This document shows positions 25,019-33,956 of a stretch of 64,000 bases of DNA, one piece after another (within the stretch, counting starts at the first letter, position 1; every line of letters starts with the position of its first letter). A program made the translations under genes and the position numbers. The DNA lies in contig CAZCTW010000009.1 in the NCBI GenBank assembly GCA_964501905.1, positions 1 to 64,000 of the forward strand. Direction: 5' to 3'. The DNA is from B69-G16 sp964501905. Its GTDB lineage: Archaea > Thermoproteota > Thermoprotei > Thermofilales > B69-G16. The notes beneath the pieces were generated by a model. That model saw only the letters and a program-made list of their open reading frames with translations, ran no database searches and was not told where the DNA came from.

Positions 25019-26855
25019 TAAGGCATAACCGTATACCCTTTAGGTTTTTACTGTTTAGTAGTTCTCTAATTCGCTTTATGAGGAGTATTACCTGCGTCTT
25101 TGAGAATCTATTTTCAATGGATATTTTTTCAATTAACCTAGAATTTTCATATGCAAGGGTTCTTTTAAGTACGTTATCGCTTTGTCTAATAAAGAGAGGA
25201 TGAAACCAGCGAAGAGGATACTTTTCTTCAATGCTTGCAGCTCTCTCGAGAATCAGCGATACTTCCTTTTTATCTCTCCGATAAAGGTCTCTTCTCATGA
25301 AGACTATTAGATCGAGGCTTTTTAGAAGACTAGGCGAAATAGAGAAAACTTCGGTATACCTGTATATTAATTGTTCTAAACTAAGGGCGTGCGTAGTCTG
25401 CATACACCTTAAGCCAGCATTCATAGCGTGAAAAGCCGCCACTACATGTTCCCTGCTCTGCAACTCTCCCAGAATTAAATAATCAGGTTTCCGATGTAAC
25501 ATTTTCACAATTTCAATAGCTTTACTCGAAGGCCCCCACTCCGATTCTTCAAAAGCACCAACTTTAAGCCTTAATTGATGCTTACCCTCTTTTAATTGGT
25601 TAACAGATTCAACCACATCTTCGATGTATACCTTTCTGAAAGTTCTAGGAAGTAGCATATCCAGAGCGTTAAGTAGCGTGGTCTTACCACTTCCGGGTTC
25701 GCCGCATATAAGTATATTAGACCGGAAAATAGCCGCTATTAGCAAGAAAGCCGCGGCATCTGCTGTAAGAGTGCCGCTATTTACTATGTCCACCAAGGTC
25801 ATAGGTTTATTTCGGTATTTCCTGACGTCTAAAGCTACGCCGTCTACTGCAAGTGGAGGTACGTCTACAGCAACTCTAACTCTGAATAAGCAAGTTATGT
25901 AGTCTGTTTTTAGTGAGGGTGACGAAAATGAGATGAAACTTCCTGTATCAATTTTTATATGGGTTAGAAAGGCTTCTAACTCCCTCGGGGATAGCGCTAT
26001 GTTAGATAGGCATCTTCCGTATTTTTCATGGTCCAAGTAGATTTTCGTAGAGGGGGCATCTTGGAAAAATTCCTGCACATAGTCGTCTAAGAGAAATGGC
26101 ATTACACGGGTTACCTTAATTGAACTAAAAAATGATAGGTAAGCCAATTTTTTCAATTCCCTCTTTGTGATTCTTGAGAGAACATCCGGACAGAAACTTT
26201 GCGCTATGCCATGGAATAGGCTAAGTCTGTGATCGAGAATATCATCAAAGTGAGCTATTGCAATTTTCTTAAAGAAATATCTTCGGTCGTATTCCACTAA
26301 CAAACTCCCTAAGGACATATATGAAAGCTTAACATCTACGCACTCTGAGAAAATTCTCACTCGATAAAAACTTTCTAATGTTTTTGTATCTAATATATCG
26401 ACATTATAACAGTAAACTTCGTATGAATCTCTGATGGAGTTTTTCCTTTTTCTTTTTCCAGGAATTTTCTCAAGATTAATATACCGTAGCAATTCTCTAT
26501 TTTGATCAAAAGAGAAATTTTTAGGAAGTAAACGCATCTTTTTAATAAAGTCTAAATTTCCATTCAATAGATTCTCAAGGGCATCATAGGCTTTATTATT
26601 GAAAACCGCCGATACTCTAACTTTGTTAACAGCGTCTGCGAGAGGCGCGAGGATGCTGAAGATAGTTTTCTTATCTAGAATAGCACATTCTTTGCCATCA
26701 TAAAGTATTAAACTGCTAAATGATTTCAGCAAACGCGCTCGAAGAGAGAATACCCTAACTAATTCATCTAGAATCTCCTCGCCTAGTCTTCCATTATTTG
26801 TAAAGCCGATTTTTTTAACTTTAGAGCTCTGTCTTGCGTAGATTTCTATTCTCAT
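24984..26855 (-). CDS. Type II/IV secretion-system ATPase (pilus assembly)
   Basis: A 623-residue hexameric ATPase of the VirB11/GspE/FlaI group. The C-terminal part has the Walker A motif ILICGEPGSGKTTLLNALD (near residue 385), the Asp box KVYIEDVVES, and the Walker B-like LILGELQSREHVVAAFHAMN, then the His box QTTHALSLEQLIYRY. The first ~300 residues are poorly conserved. It lies 6 bases after the TFB gene and overlaps the platform gene. It probably powers a pilus or secretion filament built from the small proteins downstream. Confidence 0.9.
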   Translation of the reverse strand: MRIEIYARQSSKVKKIGFTNNGRLGEEILDELVRVFSLRARLLKSFSSLILYDGKECAILDKKTIFSILAPLADAVNKVRVSAVFNNKAYDALENLLNGNLDFIKKMRLLPKNFSFDQNRELLRYINLEKIPGKRKRKNSIRDSYEVYCYNVDILDTKTLESFYRVRIFSECVDVKLSYMSLGSLLVEYDRRYFFKKIAIAHFDDILDHRLSLFHGIAQSFCPDVLSRITKRELKKLAYLSFFSSIKVTRVMPFLLDDYVQEFFQDAPSTKIYLDHEKYGRCLSNIALSPRELEAFLTHIKIDTGSFISFSSPSLKTDYITCLFRVRVAVDVPPLAVDGVALDVRKYRNKPMTLVDIVNSGTLTADAAAFLLIAAIFRSNILICGEPGSGKTTLLNALDMLLPRTFRKVYIEDVVESVNQLKEGKHQLRLKVGAFEESEWGPSSKAIEIVKMLHRKPDYLILGELQSREHVVAAFHAMNAGLRCMQTTHALSLEQLIYRYTEVFSISPSLLKSLDLIVFMRRDLYRRDKKEVSLILERAASIEEKYPLRWFHPLFIRQSDNVLKRTLAYENSRLIEKISIENRFSKTQVILLIKRIRELLNSKNLKGIRLCLNEFLARCKSEI

Positions 26856-26861
26856 GGTTAG

Positions 26862-27815
26862 CTAAAGGGCGCCTATGATAGAATATATGTATTTTACGTT
26901 GTTTCTGAAAGCGCTTAAAGAGCATCCGAATTTCTTAGATATATATCCTTGACTAATCACTCTTTTGCCATATATCGCTATGAAAACTACGTAAAAAAGG
27001 GCAAGTGCTAAGATATGAGGATTTTTGCCCTGTAGTTTTCTTGGATCGACCTTATGTAGTAGAAACATAGCTTTTTGACAGATTTCTCTTTCAAGTAGGT
27101 ACACATTTTTAGCCCCAACTTTACGTTTTACTCTTTCATCGGAAAGAATTCTCTTTGTAATAACTGGTATAATTCTTCTTATTCTATCAGCCACACTCGG
27201 CTTTTCATACATTTTAAAGGATTGAAGAAGAAAAATTGCCTCCATTAAGTTAGACTTAGTAACACGATGACCCAGGTCCTGATAGACTTTAAGGATATCA
27301 CTAACTCGTATGCTAAACCCATGCTTTCTGGAGGACGCTATTAAACAAGCGGCTGAAATTCTGTAATGGTTAAGTTTACCATTTAGGTTTTCGTCAATAT
27401 TCCTTAAGAATTTCAGGTATAGTGCGTATGCGTACTCTACAACGTATTTCGGCAATCCCACTTTTTGAGCTGCGATGTATAACGTCTTGTGTACTCTGTA
27501 ATGCATTGACTTGTCTCCTGCAACCTTAGAAAAAAGGTTTAGCCTGCTCATTCTCTTTAATTTACTGTAAAAGTGGAAGTTAATTTTAAAATCGAGTTTT
27601 TTCGCACAAGCTGGAGATAGAAATGTGCCCAGCTCTAGCGGAGCTGGAGTATAACCTTGGGCAGTAATTCTATTGGCTAGAATGTAGGATTCTTCTCTAA
27701 TTCTATTCTCTACGTGAACTAAACCGCACACGCTGCACACGAGCTCACCATTTTCGTTTAAGACCAGTTTTCCTCCACATTCCATGCAATACATAGTCCG
27801 TAAGCGACTCTCCAA
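26862..27815 (-). CDS. Transcription factor B (TFB) paralogue
   Basis: A 317-residue TFIIB-like factor. The zinc ribbon uses Cys10, Cys13, Cys27 and Cys30 (YCMECGG ... LVCSVCG). Two cyclin-like repeats follow, the first around HKTLYIAAQKVGLPKYVVEY and SAACLIASSRKHGFSIRV, the second diverged but recognisable (ALALFYVVFIAIYGKRVISQ). The B-reader region is atypical. It is the first gene of the pilus-type operon, so it may direct expression of that operon or a small regulon. Start is TTG at 27815 or ATG at 27794; a TATA-like TTTAAAAG is just upstream. Confidence 0.85.
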   Translation of the reverse strand: MESRLRTMYCMECGGKLVLNENGELVCSVCGLVHVENRIREESYILANRITAQGYTPAPLELGTFLSPACAKKLDFKINFHFYSKLKRMSRLNLFSKVAGDKSMHYRVHKTLYIAAQKVGLPKYVVEYAYALYLKFLRNIDENLNGKLNHYRISAACLIASSRKHGFSIRVSDILKVYQDLGHRVTKSNLMEAIFLLQSFKMYEKPSVADRIRRIIPVITKRILSDERVKRKVGAKNVYLLEREICQKAMFLLHKVDPRKLQGKNPHILALALFYVVFIAIYGKRVISQGYISKKFGCSLSAFRNNVKYIYSIIGAL

Positions 27816-27898
27816 CTTTTGCTTTTAAATTATGAAGCCCGCAAGCGCCCCGGGGGGAGGGGAATATTTTTATCCTCAAACTATAGTAAGAATAAAGA

Positions 27899-27983
27899 GG
27901 GCCCGTCGTCTAGTGGCTAGGGTCTCTGGCTAAGACGCCACCCTCACGAGGTGGAGGTCCGGGTTCGATTCCCGGCGGGCCCA
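27899..27983 (+). tRNA. tRNA-Val (CAC) with a 13-nt D-arm insertion
   Basis: The acceptor helix is GGGCCCG with CGGGCCC, the anticodon stem CCACC/GGTGG frames loop CTCACGA (anticodon CAC, 27945-27947), and the T arm CCGGG-TTCGATT-CCCGG is perfect. The D region is 13 nt too long: GTCTAGTGGCTAGG is followed by GTCTCTGGCTAAGAC. Removing GGTCTCTGGCTAA (27921-27933) gives a normal 72-nt tRNA. The insert looks like an imperfect tandem copy of the D arm. A relaxed intron fold using GGCT/GGCT pairing is possible but weak. Confidence 0.85.
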
Positions 27984-28134
27984 TATTTCTATTAAAATTA
28001 TCAAGTGTGTAATCTTCTTCTTAAATTTCATTTTTGTATGGTCATTTTAAGGTTATTAATACGGTGAGGCGAAATTTATATACGAAACCGTTAGAATCCG
28101 TAGTGATTGAAACTCAAGCTAACAGGGAAAATAG

Positions 28135-29091
28135 ATGGAAGTGTACTATGATGGCGGCGTAGTAGTTCAACAGGAGTCTTTTAAAATTTTATTAGATCCT
28201 AGGAGGATTCCTTCTTTCAAACCGGATGTAGTAGTGATCTCGCACGCCCATAGAGACCATTACAATCTTAAAGTACTTAGGAGTTTTCCCGAAGTACCTA
28301 AAATTATGAGCCACGCCACGCGTCACCTTATAGATAAAAGGAAAATCCTAAAGAATGTAATCGAGGTATCTCCAGGCGACCAAGTTGATTTTCACAATTT
28401 TAGCACCAAAGTTTACAATGCCGGACACGTACTTGGAAGTCTGCAAGTTGAGTTGGTCATAGGAAACAAGAGAGTAGTTTTCACCGGGGATTTTAACTTA
28501 CAGGCAAGGATAATTCTCAGACCGGCGGAGATAATAAAGTCCGATATTTTGATAATAGAGGCGACCTATGGACATCCGCGTTATAAGTTTCCAAGTAGAG
28601 TGTCGGTGTATAGGCAAATTCTAGAGTTAATTAAAAATAATTTAGAAGAAGCAACGATTTTTGGGCGACATTTAGGGACAGCGCAAGAATTAACGGCGCT
28701 TCTAGCTTTCTCTAAGATAGGGGTCTTGCCTATAGTTCACCCATATATAGCAAAGGTAAATAAAATTTACGAAATGTACGGCGAAAATCTAGGAACCTAT
28801 AGGGTATATCAATACGAGAAATCTTCAAATAATGGACCGGTAATCATGCCGTTAACTGGTAAAATAATGAGAAGAGAACCTAATTCTCAAAGCGTAGTGT
28901 GTACAGGTTGGGCGGCCGGAATAGGCAAAAGAAATTACGTACCTTTATCGAGTCACGCTGATTTCGAACAGATAATTCAATATATTATAGAAAGTTCAGC
29001 AGAGAAAATATACACCGTATATGGTTTTTCGGATTTTTTAGCCAATTTTCTTAAACACGAGTATGGCATAGATGCCGAAAGTATTCAATAA
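28135..29091 (+). CDS. MBL-fold nuclease of the beta-CASP/RMMBL type
   Basis: A 318-residue metallo-beta-lactamase-fold protein. Metal motif ISHAHRDHYNL is at about residues 35-45, then GHVLGSLQVEL, TGDFNLQ, IIEATYGHPRY and the late LSSHADFEQII and YTVYG segments. This is the order in RNA/DNA-processing nucleases such as mRNA 3'-end processing and ligase-associated exonucleases. The inserted beta-CASP part is short. The substrate (RNA or DNA) is unknown. It precedes the MTA phosphorylase gene. Confidence 0.8.
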   Translation: MEVYYDGGVVVQQESFKILLDPRRIPSFKPDVVVISHAHRDHYNLKVLRSFPEVPKIMSHATRHLIDKRKILKNVIEVSPGDQVDFHNFSTKVYNAGHVLGSLQVELVIGNKRVVFTGDFNLQARIILRPAEIIKSDILIIEATYGHPRYKFPSRVSVYRQILELIKNNLEEATIFGRHLGTAQELTALLAFSKIGVLPIVHPYIAKVNKIYEMYGENLGTYRVYQYEKSSNNGPVIMPLTGKIMRREPNSQSVVCTGWAAGIGKRNYVPLSSHADFEQIIQYIIESSAEKIYTVYGFSDFLANFLKHEYGIDAESIQ

Positions 29092-29135
29092 CAAAACCTA
29101 AAAGTCTTTGGTTTCTATTCTAAATTGGTGGGAAA

Positions 29136-29924
29136 ATGCCCGAAGCGGAGATAGGCATTATAGGCGGATCCGGACTATACGATGTCGCTTTTATAGAAAA
29201 AGCCGAAAAAATAAAGATATATACTCCTTATGGCTCGCCCTCCGATTTTATAACGGTCGGCGTTTTACGAGGAAGGAAAGTTGCTTTTCTAGCCAGGCAT
29301 GGCCCTAAACACAGCATCCCTCCCCACAAGATAAATTATAGGGCGAACATTTGGGCTTTTAAAGAGTTAGGAGTAAAGAGGATAGTAGCTGTATCTGCAA
29401 TAGGTAGTTTAAGAGAGGATTATAAGCCCGGGGATTTTGTATGTCCTGATCAGTTCATAGATATGACTAAAAAGCGAGAATATACTTTTTACCAAGGGGG
29501 ACAAGTAGCTCACGTTTCAATGGCAGATCCTTTCTGCCCTGAACTTAGGAGCATATGTATATCGACGGCGAAAGAACTAGGTATTTCCATACACGAGAAG
29601 GGAACCTATATCTGTATAGAGGGACCCCGTTTCTCTACAAGAGCTGAGTCTAAACTGTGGAGAATGTGGGGTGCAGACATAATAGGAATGACGTTAGTGC
29701 CGGAAGTTAACTTGGCGCGAGAAGCTAGAATGTGCTATTTAACTATTGCCATGGTTACTGATTATGATGTGTGGGCCGAAAAGCCCGTAACAGCCCACGA
29801 AGTAGCTAAAGTCATGGCTGAAAATGTAGAAAAAGCCAAAAAACTTCTCTACGAGCTAATACCCAAAATACCTGAAACCAGGAGCTGTAATTGCCACAAG
29901 TATATGGACGAAGCTATTCTCTAA
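29136..29924 (+). CDS. mtnP: S-methyl-5'-thioadenosine phosphorylase
   Basis: A 262-residue purine phosphorylase that cleaves methylthioadenosine into adenine and methylthioribose-1-phosphate. GIIGGSGLYDV, FLARHGPKHSIPPHKINYRA, VSAIGSLREDYKPGDFVCPD, IEGPRFSTRAES and MVTDYDVWAEKPVTAHEV are all present. The neighbouring SAH hydrolase fits a role in recycling products of S-adenosylmethionine. Confidence 0.95.
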   Translation: MPEAEIGIIGGSGLYDVAFIEKAEKIKIYTPYGSPSDFITVGVLRGRKVAFLARHGPKHSIPPHKINYRANIWAFKELGVKRIVAVSAIGSLREDYKPGDFVCPDQFIDMTKKREYTFYQGGQVAHVSMADPFCPELRSICISTAKELGISIHEKGTYICIEGPRFSTRAESKLWRMWGADIIGMTLVPEVNLAREARMCYLTIAMVTDYDVWAEKPVTAHEVAKVMAENVEKAKKLLYELIPKIPETRSCNCHKYMDEAIL

Positions 29925-29982
29925 CAACCTCTTTTTTATACAAGGTACATTTATAAGATCTTGTCGAATTAAATGAAAAGCC

Positions 29983-31293
29983 ATGGTCGAGTTTAAAGTT
30001 AAAGATCTATCACTTGCTGAGGAAGGAGAACTTAAAATATACTGGGCAGAAAGACACATGCCCGTGCTTTCATTGTTAGGCGAAAAACTTCAGAAGAAAG
30101 AAATCTTTAAAGATATCGTAATAGGCGCTTGTCTACATGTAACCAAGGAAACAGCCGTTTTAGTATCGATATTGAGGAGAGCCGGGGCTGAGGTCTATTT
30201 AGCTGCTTCAAACCCCTTATCAACTCAAGATGACGTAGCGGCAGCTCTGGTTGAGAGAGGAGTACATGTTTTCGCTTGGAGGGGGATGTCTAAAAAGGAT
30301 TACTATGAGGCTATCGCGAACGTTATCAAGGCCGAACCCCAGCTAACCATGGACGACGGCGCCGACTTAACCGCATGTATCCATGGACTTTATTACGGAG
30401 AGAAGAGCGAGGAGATGGACATAGTTTCGTCGATAAGTGGGCGGAGGAAGGAAATTGCTGAAAACGTCATAGGAGGAACTGAGGAAACGACGACAGGAGT
30501 AATCAGGCTAAAAGCTTTAGAAGAACAGAAAATCCTCCTCTACCCCATAATCGCCGTAAACGATAGCTATACTAAATTCTTGTTTGATAATAGGTATGGG
30601 ACTGGGCAAAGCGCGTTAGACGGCATTATGAGAGCTACAAATGTCTTATTCGCTGGAAAAACGGTAGTTGTTGCCGGATATGGTTGGGTCGGGAGGGGTA
30701 TAGCTCTCAGGGCTAGAGGAATGGGTGCTAAAGTCGTAGTGGTGGAGGTGGATCCTATAAAGGCCCTTGAAGCCTTCTATGACGGCTTCTATGTAACGGA
30801 CATGCGTGGAGCCGCTAAGATCGGCGACATATTCATCACGGCCACCGGCAACAAGTCGGTAATACGTGAAGAACATTTTCTCTTAATGAAAGATGGCGCA
30901 ATTCTGGCAAATGCGGGACACTTCAATGTTGAGATAAATTTAGAAGACTTAGAGAAAGTTTCTGTAGGTAAAAGAGAGGTAAGGGAGAATATTACGGAGT
31001 ACATCCTAAAAAGCGGCAAAAAACTTTACCTTTTATGTGAAGGACGCTTAGTAAACCTAGCTGCCGCCGAAGGACATTCCTCCGAAGTCATGGATATGAG
31101 CTTTACAAATCAAGCAATGGCGCTACGGTACCTTCTTAAAAATAGGAAAAAATTGAAAAGACGGGTTTACAGGCTACCTTTAGCATTGGATAGAAAGATT
31201 GCAGAGATGAAGTTGAAAACTTTGGGAGTAAAAATAGAAAAACTCACTAGGGAGCAAAGAGAGTACCTTCAATCGTGGAAGATAGGAACATAG
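29983..31293 (+). CDS. ahcY: Adenosylhomocysteinase (SAH hydrolase)
   Basis: A 436-residue NAD-dependent enzyme that splits S-adenosylhomocysteine to adenosine and homocysteine. CLHVTKETAVLVSILRRAGA, ASNPLSTQDDVAAAL, TMDDGADL, GGTEETTTGVIRL, NDSYTKFLFDNRYGTGQS and the Rossmann motif VVVAGYGWVGRGIALRARG match the family. Downstream of it the gene-dense core ends and the decayed accessory region begins. Confidence 0.96.
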   Translation: MVEFKVKDLSLAEEGELKIYWAERHMPVLSLLGEKLQKKEIFKDIVIGACLHVTKETAVLVSILRRAGAEVYLAASNPLSTQDDVAAALVERGVHVFAWRGMSKKDYYEAIANVIKAEPQLTMDDGADLTACIHGLYYGEKSEEMDIVSSISGRRKEIAENVIGGTEETTTGVIRLKALEEQKILLYPIIAVNDSYTKFLFDNRYGTGQSALDGIMRATNVLFAGKTVVVAGYGWVGRGIALRARGMGAKVVVVEVDPIKALEAFYDGFYVTDMRGAAKIGDIFITATGNKSVIREEHFLLMKDGAILANAGHFNVEINLEDLEKVSVGKREVRENITEYILKSGKKLYLLCEGRLVNLAAAEGHSSEVMDMSFTNQAMALRYLLKNRKKLKRRVYRLPLALDRKIAEMKLKTLGVKIEKLTREQREYLQSWKIGT

Positions 31294-31340
31294 GGCCTAA
31301 ACGAATTTCCTAAATAAGAAACGAGGTTTTATTAAGGACA

Positions 31341-31500
31341 TTAATACCCTAAAGTCTTAAAATGGAGTTCGGGAATACTCCATGTGACGAAGAAATCTCT
31401 AACTCCTTTATATCCTAGAACTTCCTCCCATTTTTCAATATCAGAAGCTATTTCCCCGATCAACTCTTTAAGGGTCCCATTCAGTATCTTAGAGAATGAT
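31341..31500 (-). pseudogene. 3' fragment of an unidentified gene
   Basis: On the minus strand an open frame without a start codon reads KILNGTLKELIGEIASDIEK, WEEVLGYKGVRDFFVTWSIP, ending at the TAA at 31341. The amino acid mix looks like real protein, but an in-frame stop cuts it just upstream. I cannot assign a family. Confidence 0.4.
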
Positions 31501-31504
31501 ATCT

Positions 31505-31785
31505 ATGAAGGTTATATGGGATGAAGAAGGATTGATGTATATACCTTTGAGTGAAGATGTTAAAAGAAAAGTTGAGTAACAGATTGCTGAAATAGATCCA
31601 AGTGAATTGGAAAAAGCTTAGAGAGTATAAAGTATATGAAATAGTTCTTGAAGAATCAGACCCCATGGAAGGCCGATATGTGAAAGTAGTAAAACATGAA
31701 GGTAAGTTTATGCTGGTGGCAGGTTGAGTTTAGAGAAGAATACTACGTTGCTGAACTTAAATTTAAAACTTACAAGAAGTTTTGA
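31505..31785 (+). pseudogene. Degenerate small gene with stops and a frameshift
   Basis: From the ATG at 31505: KVIWDEEGLMYIPLSEDVKR, stop, QIAEIDPSELEKA, stop, then in another frame REYKVYEIVLEESDPMEGRY, KVVKHEGKFMLVAG, and finally REEYYVAELKFKTYKKF to 31785. The pieces read as one former small soluble protein broken by at least three lesions. The family is not recognised. Confidence 0.4.
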
Positions 31786-31910
31786 TAAAGTTGCGTATAC
31801 TACAATGCTATTTTTGTTTTTCTAAAACATTTAATTAATATTGCCTATTATGACCAAAAAATTCCTGACTTCTATACTTTTATGAAAAGTTTTGTTTAAA
31901 GCTTTATAAT

Positions 31911-32192
31911 TTAATGTTCATATCCCCACTTTACTAATTTAATATCCCATACGTTTGTTGTTTCAAAAACAGTACCGCATTTAGGACACTTTCCTATCCA
32001 TCCAGTATCAAATTTTTTTGTTTTCACTTGGTCGATCCATTGAACTCCAGTACGTAGGCTCCAACTAGTGCTATAACTGATATAAGAATAATCGCCCTTA
32101 CTTCTTTCCACTTTTACAATTTCTCCACATTTAGGACATCTAGCAAGTGCTTTATAACGAAACACTAAACCTCCAAGCATATTTCTATACAC
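31911..32192 (-). CDS. Small protein with two CPxCG knuckles
   Basis: A 93-residue protein. Two zinc-knuckle pairs, CPKCGEIVKV near residue 19 and KCPKCGTVFETT near residue 69, frame about 45 polar, aromatic-rich residues. Together they probably bind one zinc ion. Function is unknown. It is the only apparently intact small gene in the decayed stretch. Confidence 0.6.
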   Translation of the reverse strand: MYRNMLGGLVFRYKALARCPKCGEIVKVERSKGDYSYISYSTSWSLRTGVQWIDQVKTKKFDTGWIGKCPKCGTVFETTNVWDIKLVKWGYEH

Positions 32193-32395
32193 CTTTCATT
32201 TTAATAATATTGCAAGAAATTAAAATATTTTTCTAGTATTACTATATAAAAGTGATCTTAAACCATCAAAAATTTTACTAAAGTTTAAAAATAATCAATC
32301 TCTTATCTTAAATTTAAGTTTATCTATTCTTATTCTTAAATAATCAGCTTGTCTTTTGAGATCAAGGTCATATTTATTAGAAAACATTATAAATT

Positions 32396-33329
32396 CTATT
32401 GCTTTTTTAAATTCTTCAGTATTTCTTCAATAGAATAATATATTCTATTTTCTAGCTTTTTAAGAATTTTTGACATTCTTATTCTTTTATTTTCAGAGAT
32501 ATCGATTACTTTCCATCCGTGAAGCTTAATTAATTCTTCTTTGTTGACGGGGAATTTCGGATTTTCCAAAATAGCCATTCTCACCGCATTTATACCTCTG
32601 GTGGAGTAGTTTGGCAGGAAGTAATTATCCTCTATGTAAGTCTTTATCCTCATAACATCGTCATACATCCTGCAGCCGTGTCCCATCAAAAATACTTTGT
32701 TTTCTTCAGCGTATCTTCTAGCTGAGTCTGCAATATGTTTAATTTCTTCATCGTCTAAAACCCAGAGTGTATGATATCCTTCCCGTATATCCGGCTATAA
32801 ACAATATCTGTGTAGAAGACTGGCTCTTCTAGCTGGCGTCGAAAACGTGTGTAGCATTGAATTTTGATAAAATATTTTTCAAAACTAATCTTGGTCTCCT
32901 ATTTCTCCAATCGGGTCCTCTAGCTTCAACACCTATATTCGCCTCGTAACTTTGAGCATAATCTAGGAATTTTACCAGATTTTTAAGAAACCTTGACGAT
33001 GGTCTCTGTCTATAAGGAAACCTGTAGTATAATAGTTTCAGCTTTCAGTATTCTGCATATATCAACTATTTTTTCAAATTTTTCGATAACTTCTCTCTTT
33101 AGTTCAAATCTATAGGTATGAGATATATCTCTGTGTGCTTTTACTGTAAAATAAAATCCTTCTTGACTATTCTCCTCCAATTTTCAACTATTCTTAAACT
33201 TGGTATCCTGTAGAATGTTGAGTTTACCTCTACGGCGTCGAAGAGTTTCGAGTATTCTCTAAGCTTATGATACTTAACCGGGAAATAATCCCAGCCACAA
33301 GCACCAACAAATATCCTCTTCACGCTCAT
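32396..33329 (-). pseudogene. DUF72 family gene, frameshifted
   Basis: The start (ATG 33329) reads RIFVGACGWDYFPVKYHKLR, then FDAVEVNSTFYRIPS, typical of DUF72 TIM-barrel proteins. After about residue 60 the frame breaks (near 33148). In shifting frames one then finds VKAHRDISHTYRFELKREVI, NIGVEARGPDWRNRRPRLVL, FYTDIVYSRIYGKGYHTLWV and MGHGCRMYDDVMRIKTYIED, with an open C-terminal part that includes ELIKLHGWKVID. At least three frameshifts separate recognisable pieces. Frames resembling protein continue to about 32295. Confidence 0.75.
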
Positions 33330-33530
33330 CTTTCCATGAATAAAAAGTCTCTAATTCCTTCCTCAGTTTTTCTTAATCCTAATATGGCATTACCATGAAA
33401 GTGATTGTTAAATAACCATATACGGCTTTAGCCGAGGCTTCAGCCTCCCTAACCTTAGGAACCCATTTTTCAACTGGTCAATAGTATACTTGTAGTCATA
33501 CCAAGTTCTTTTCCCTCTCCCATGCCATCT
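33326..33530 (-). pseudogene. 3' fragment of a second DUF72 gene
   Basis: Across two or three frames the minus strand reads RWHGRGKRTWYDYKYTIDQL, then WVPKVREAEASAKAVYGY, then NNHFHGNAILGLRKTEEG. This is the C-terminal signature of archaeal DUF72. Its stop overlaps the start of the next DUF72 copy (ATGA), so two paralogues once formed an operon. The 5' part is missing and replaced by the membrane-protein frame at 33530. Confidence 0.65.
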
Positions 33531-33853
33531 TATATATGCGCGCGTTTTCTTTTTATGTAAAGATCTAGAGAGCTATAAGGCACTATTAAAACCGTGTAAT
33601 TTAATAAAATTTCGAGACTTTGTTCTCTAGGCTTATCTATAGCCAACCTTAAAATAGTGCTATTTGTGTAAAACTGCTCTCTAACTCTAATAGGACTATT
33701 CCTCTCAATAGCTTCCGAAATCTCTAAAGCTGCTCTCCGAAGATACAGGAGCTTATAGCTAAAAATAGCCTGGAAAGGGTTAAGAGCAATAATCAAAATA
33801 CCAATCATAACCACTGTTCCAGTTGCTATAAGGATCTTAGATTGAGTCTTCAT
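33530..33853 (-). CDS. Small single-helix membrane protein, possibly truncated
   Basis: A 107-residue frame with one N-terminal hydrophobic helix (ILIATGTVVMIGILIIAL) and a polar remainder. No family is recognised. It abuts the DUF72 fragment, so its 3' end may be an artefact of a deletion junction. Treat as hypothetical. Confidence 0.4.
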   Translation of the reverse strand: MKTQSKILIATGTVVMIGILIIALNPFQAIFSYKLLYLRRAALEISEAIERNSPIRVREQFYTNSTILRLAIDKPREQSLEILLNYTVLIVPYSSLDLYIKRKRAHI

Positions 33854-33956
33854 GAGAATAAGGAAACAAAGCTTTTAAACAGATGCAAAGTTAAAACTCA
33901 CTATAATAAGTCCAGTTGTAAAATAGAACTTTAAGATATATTTGGTGCTGTCAAGT

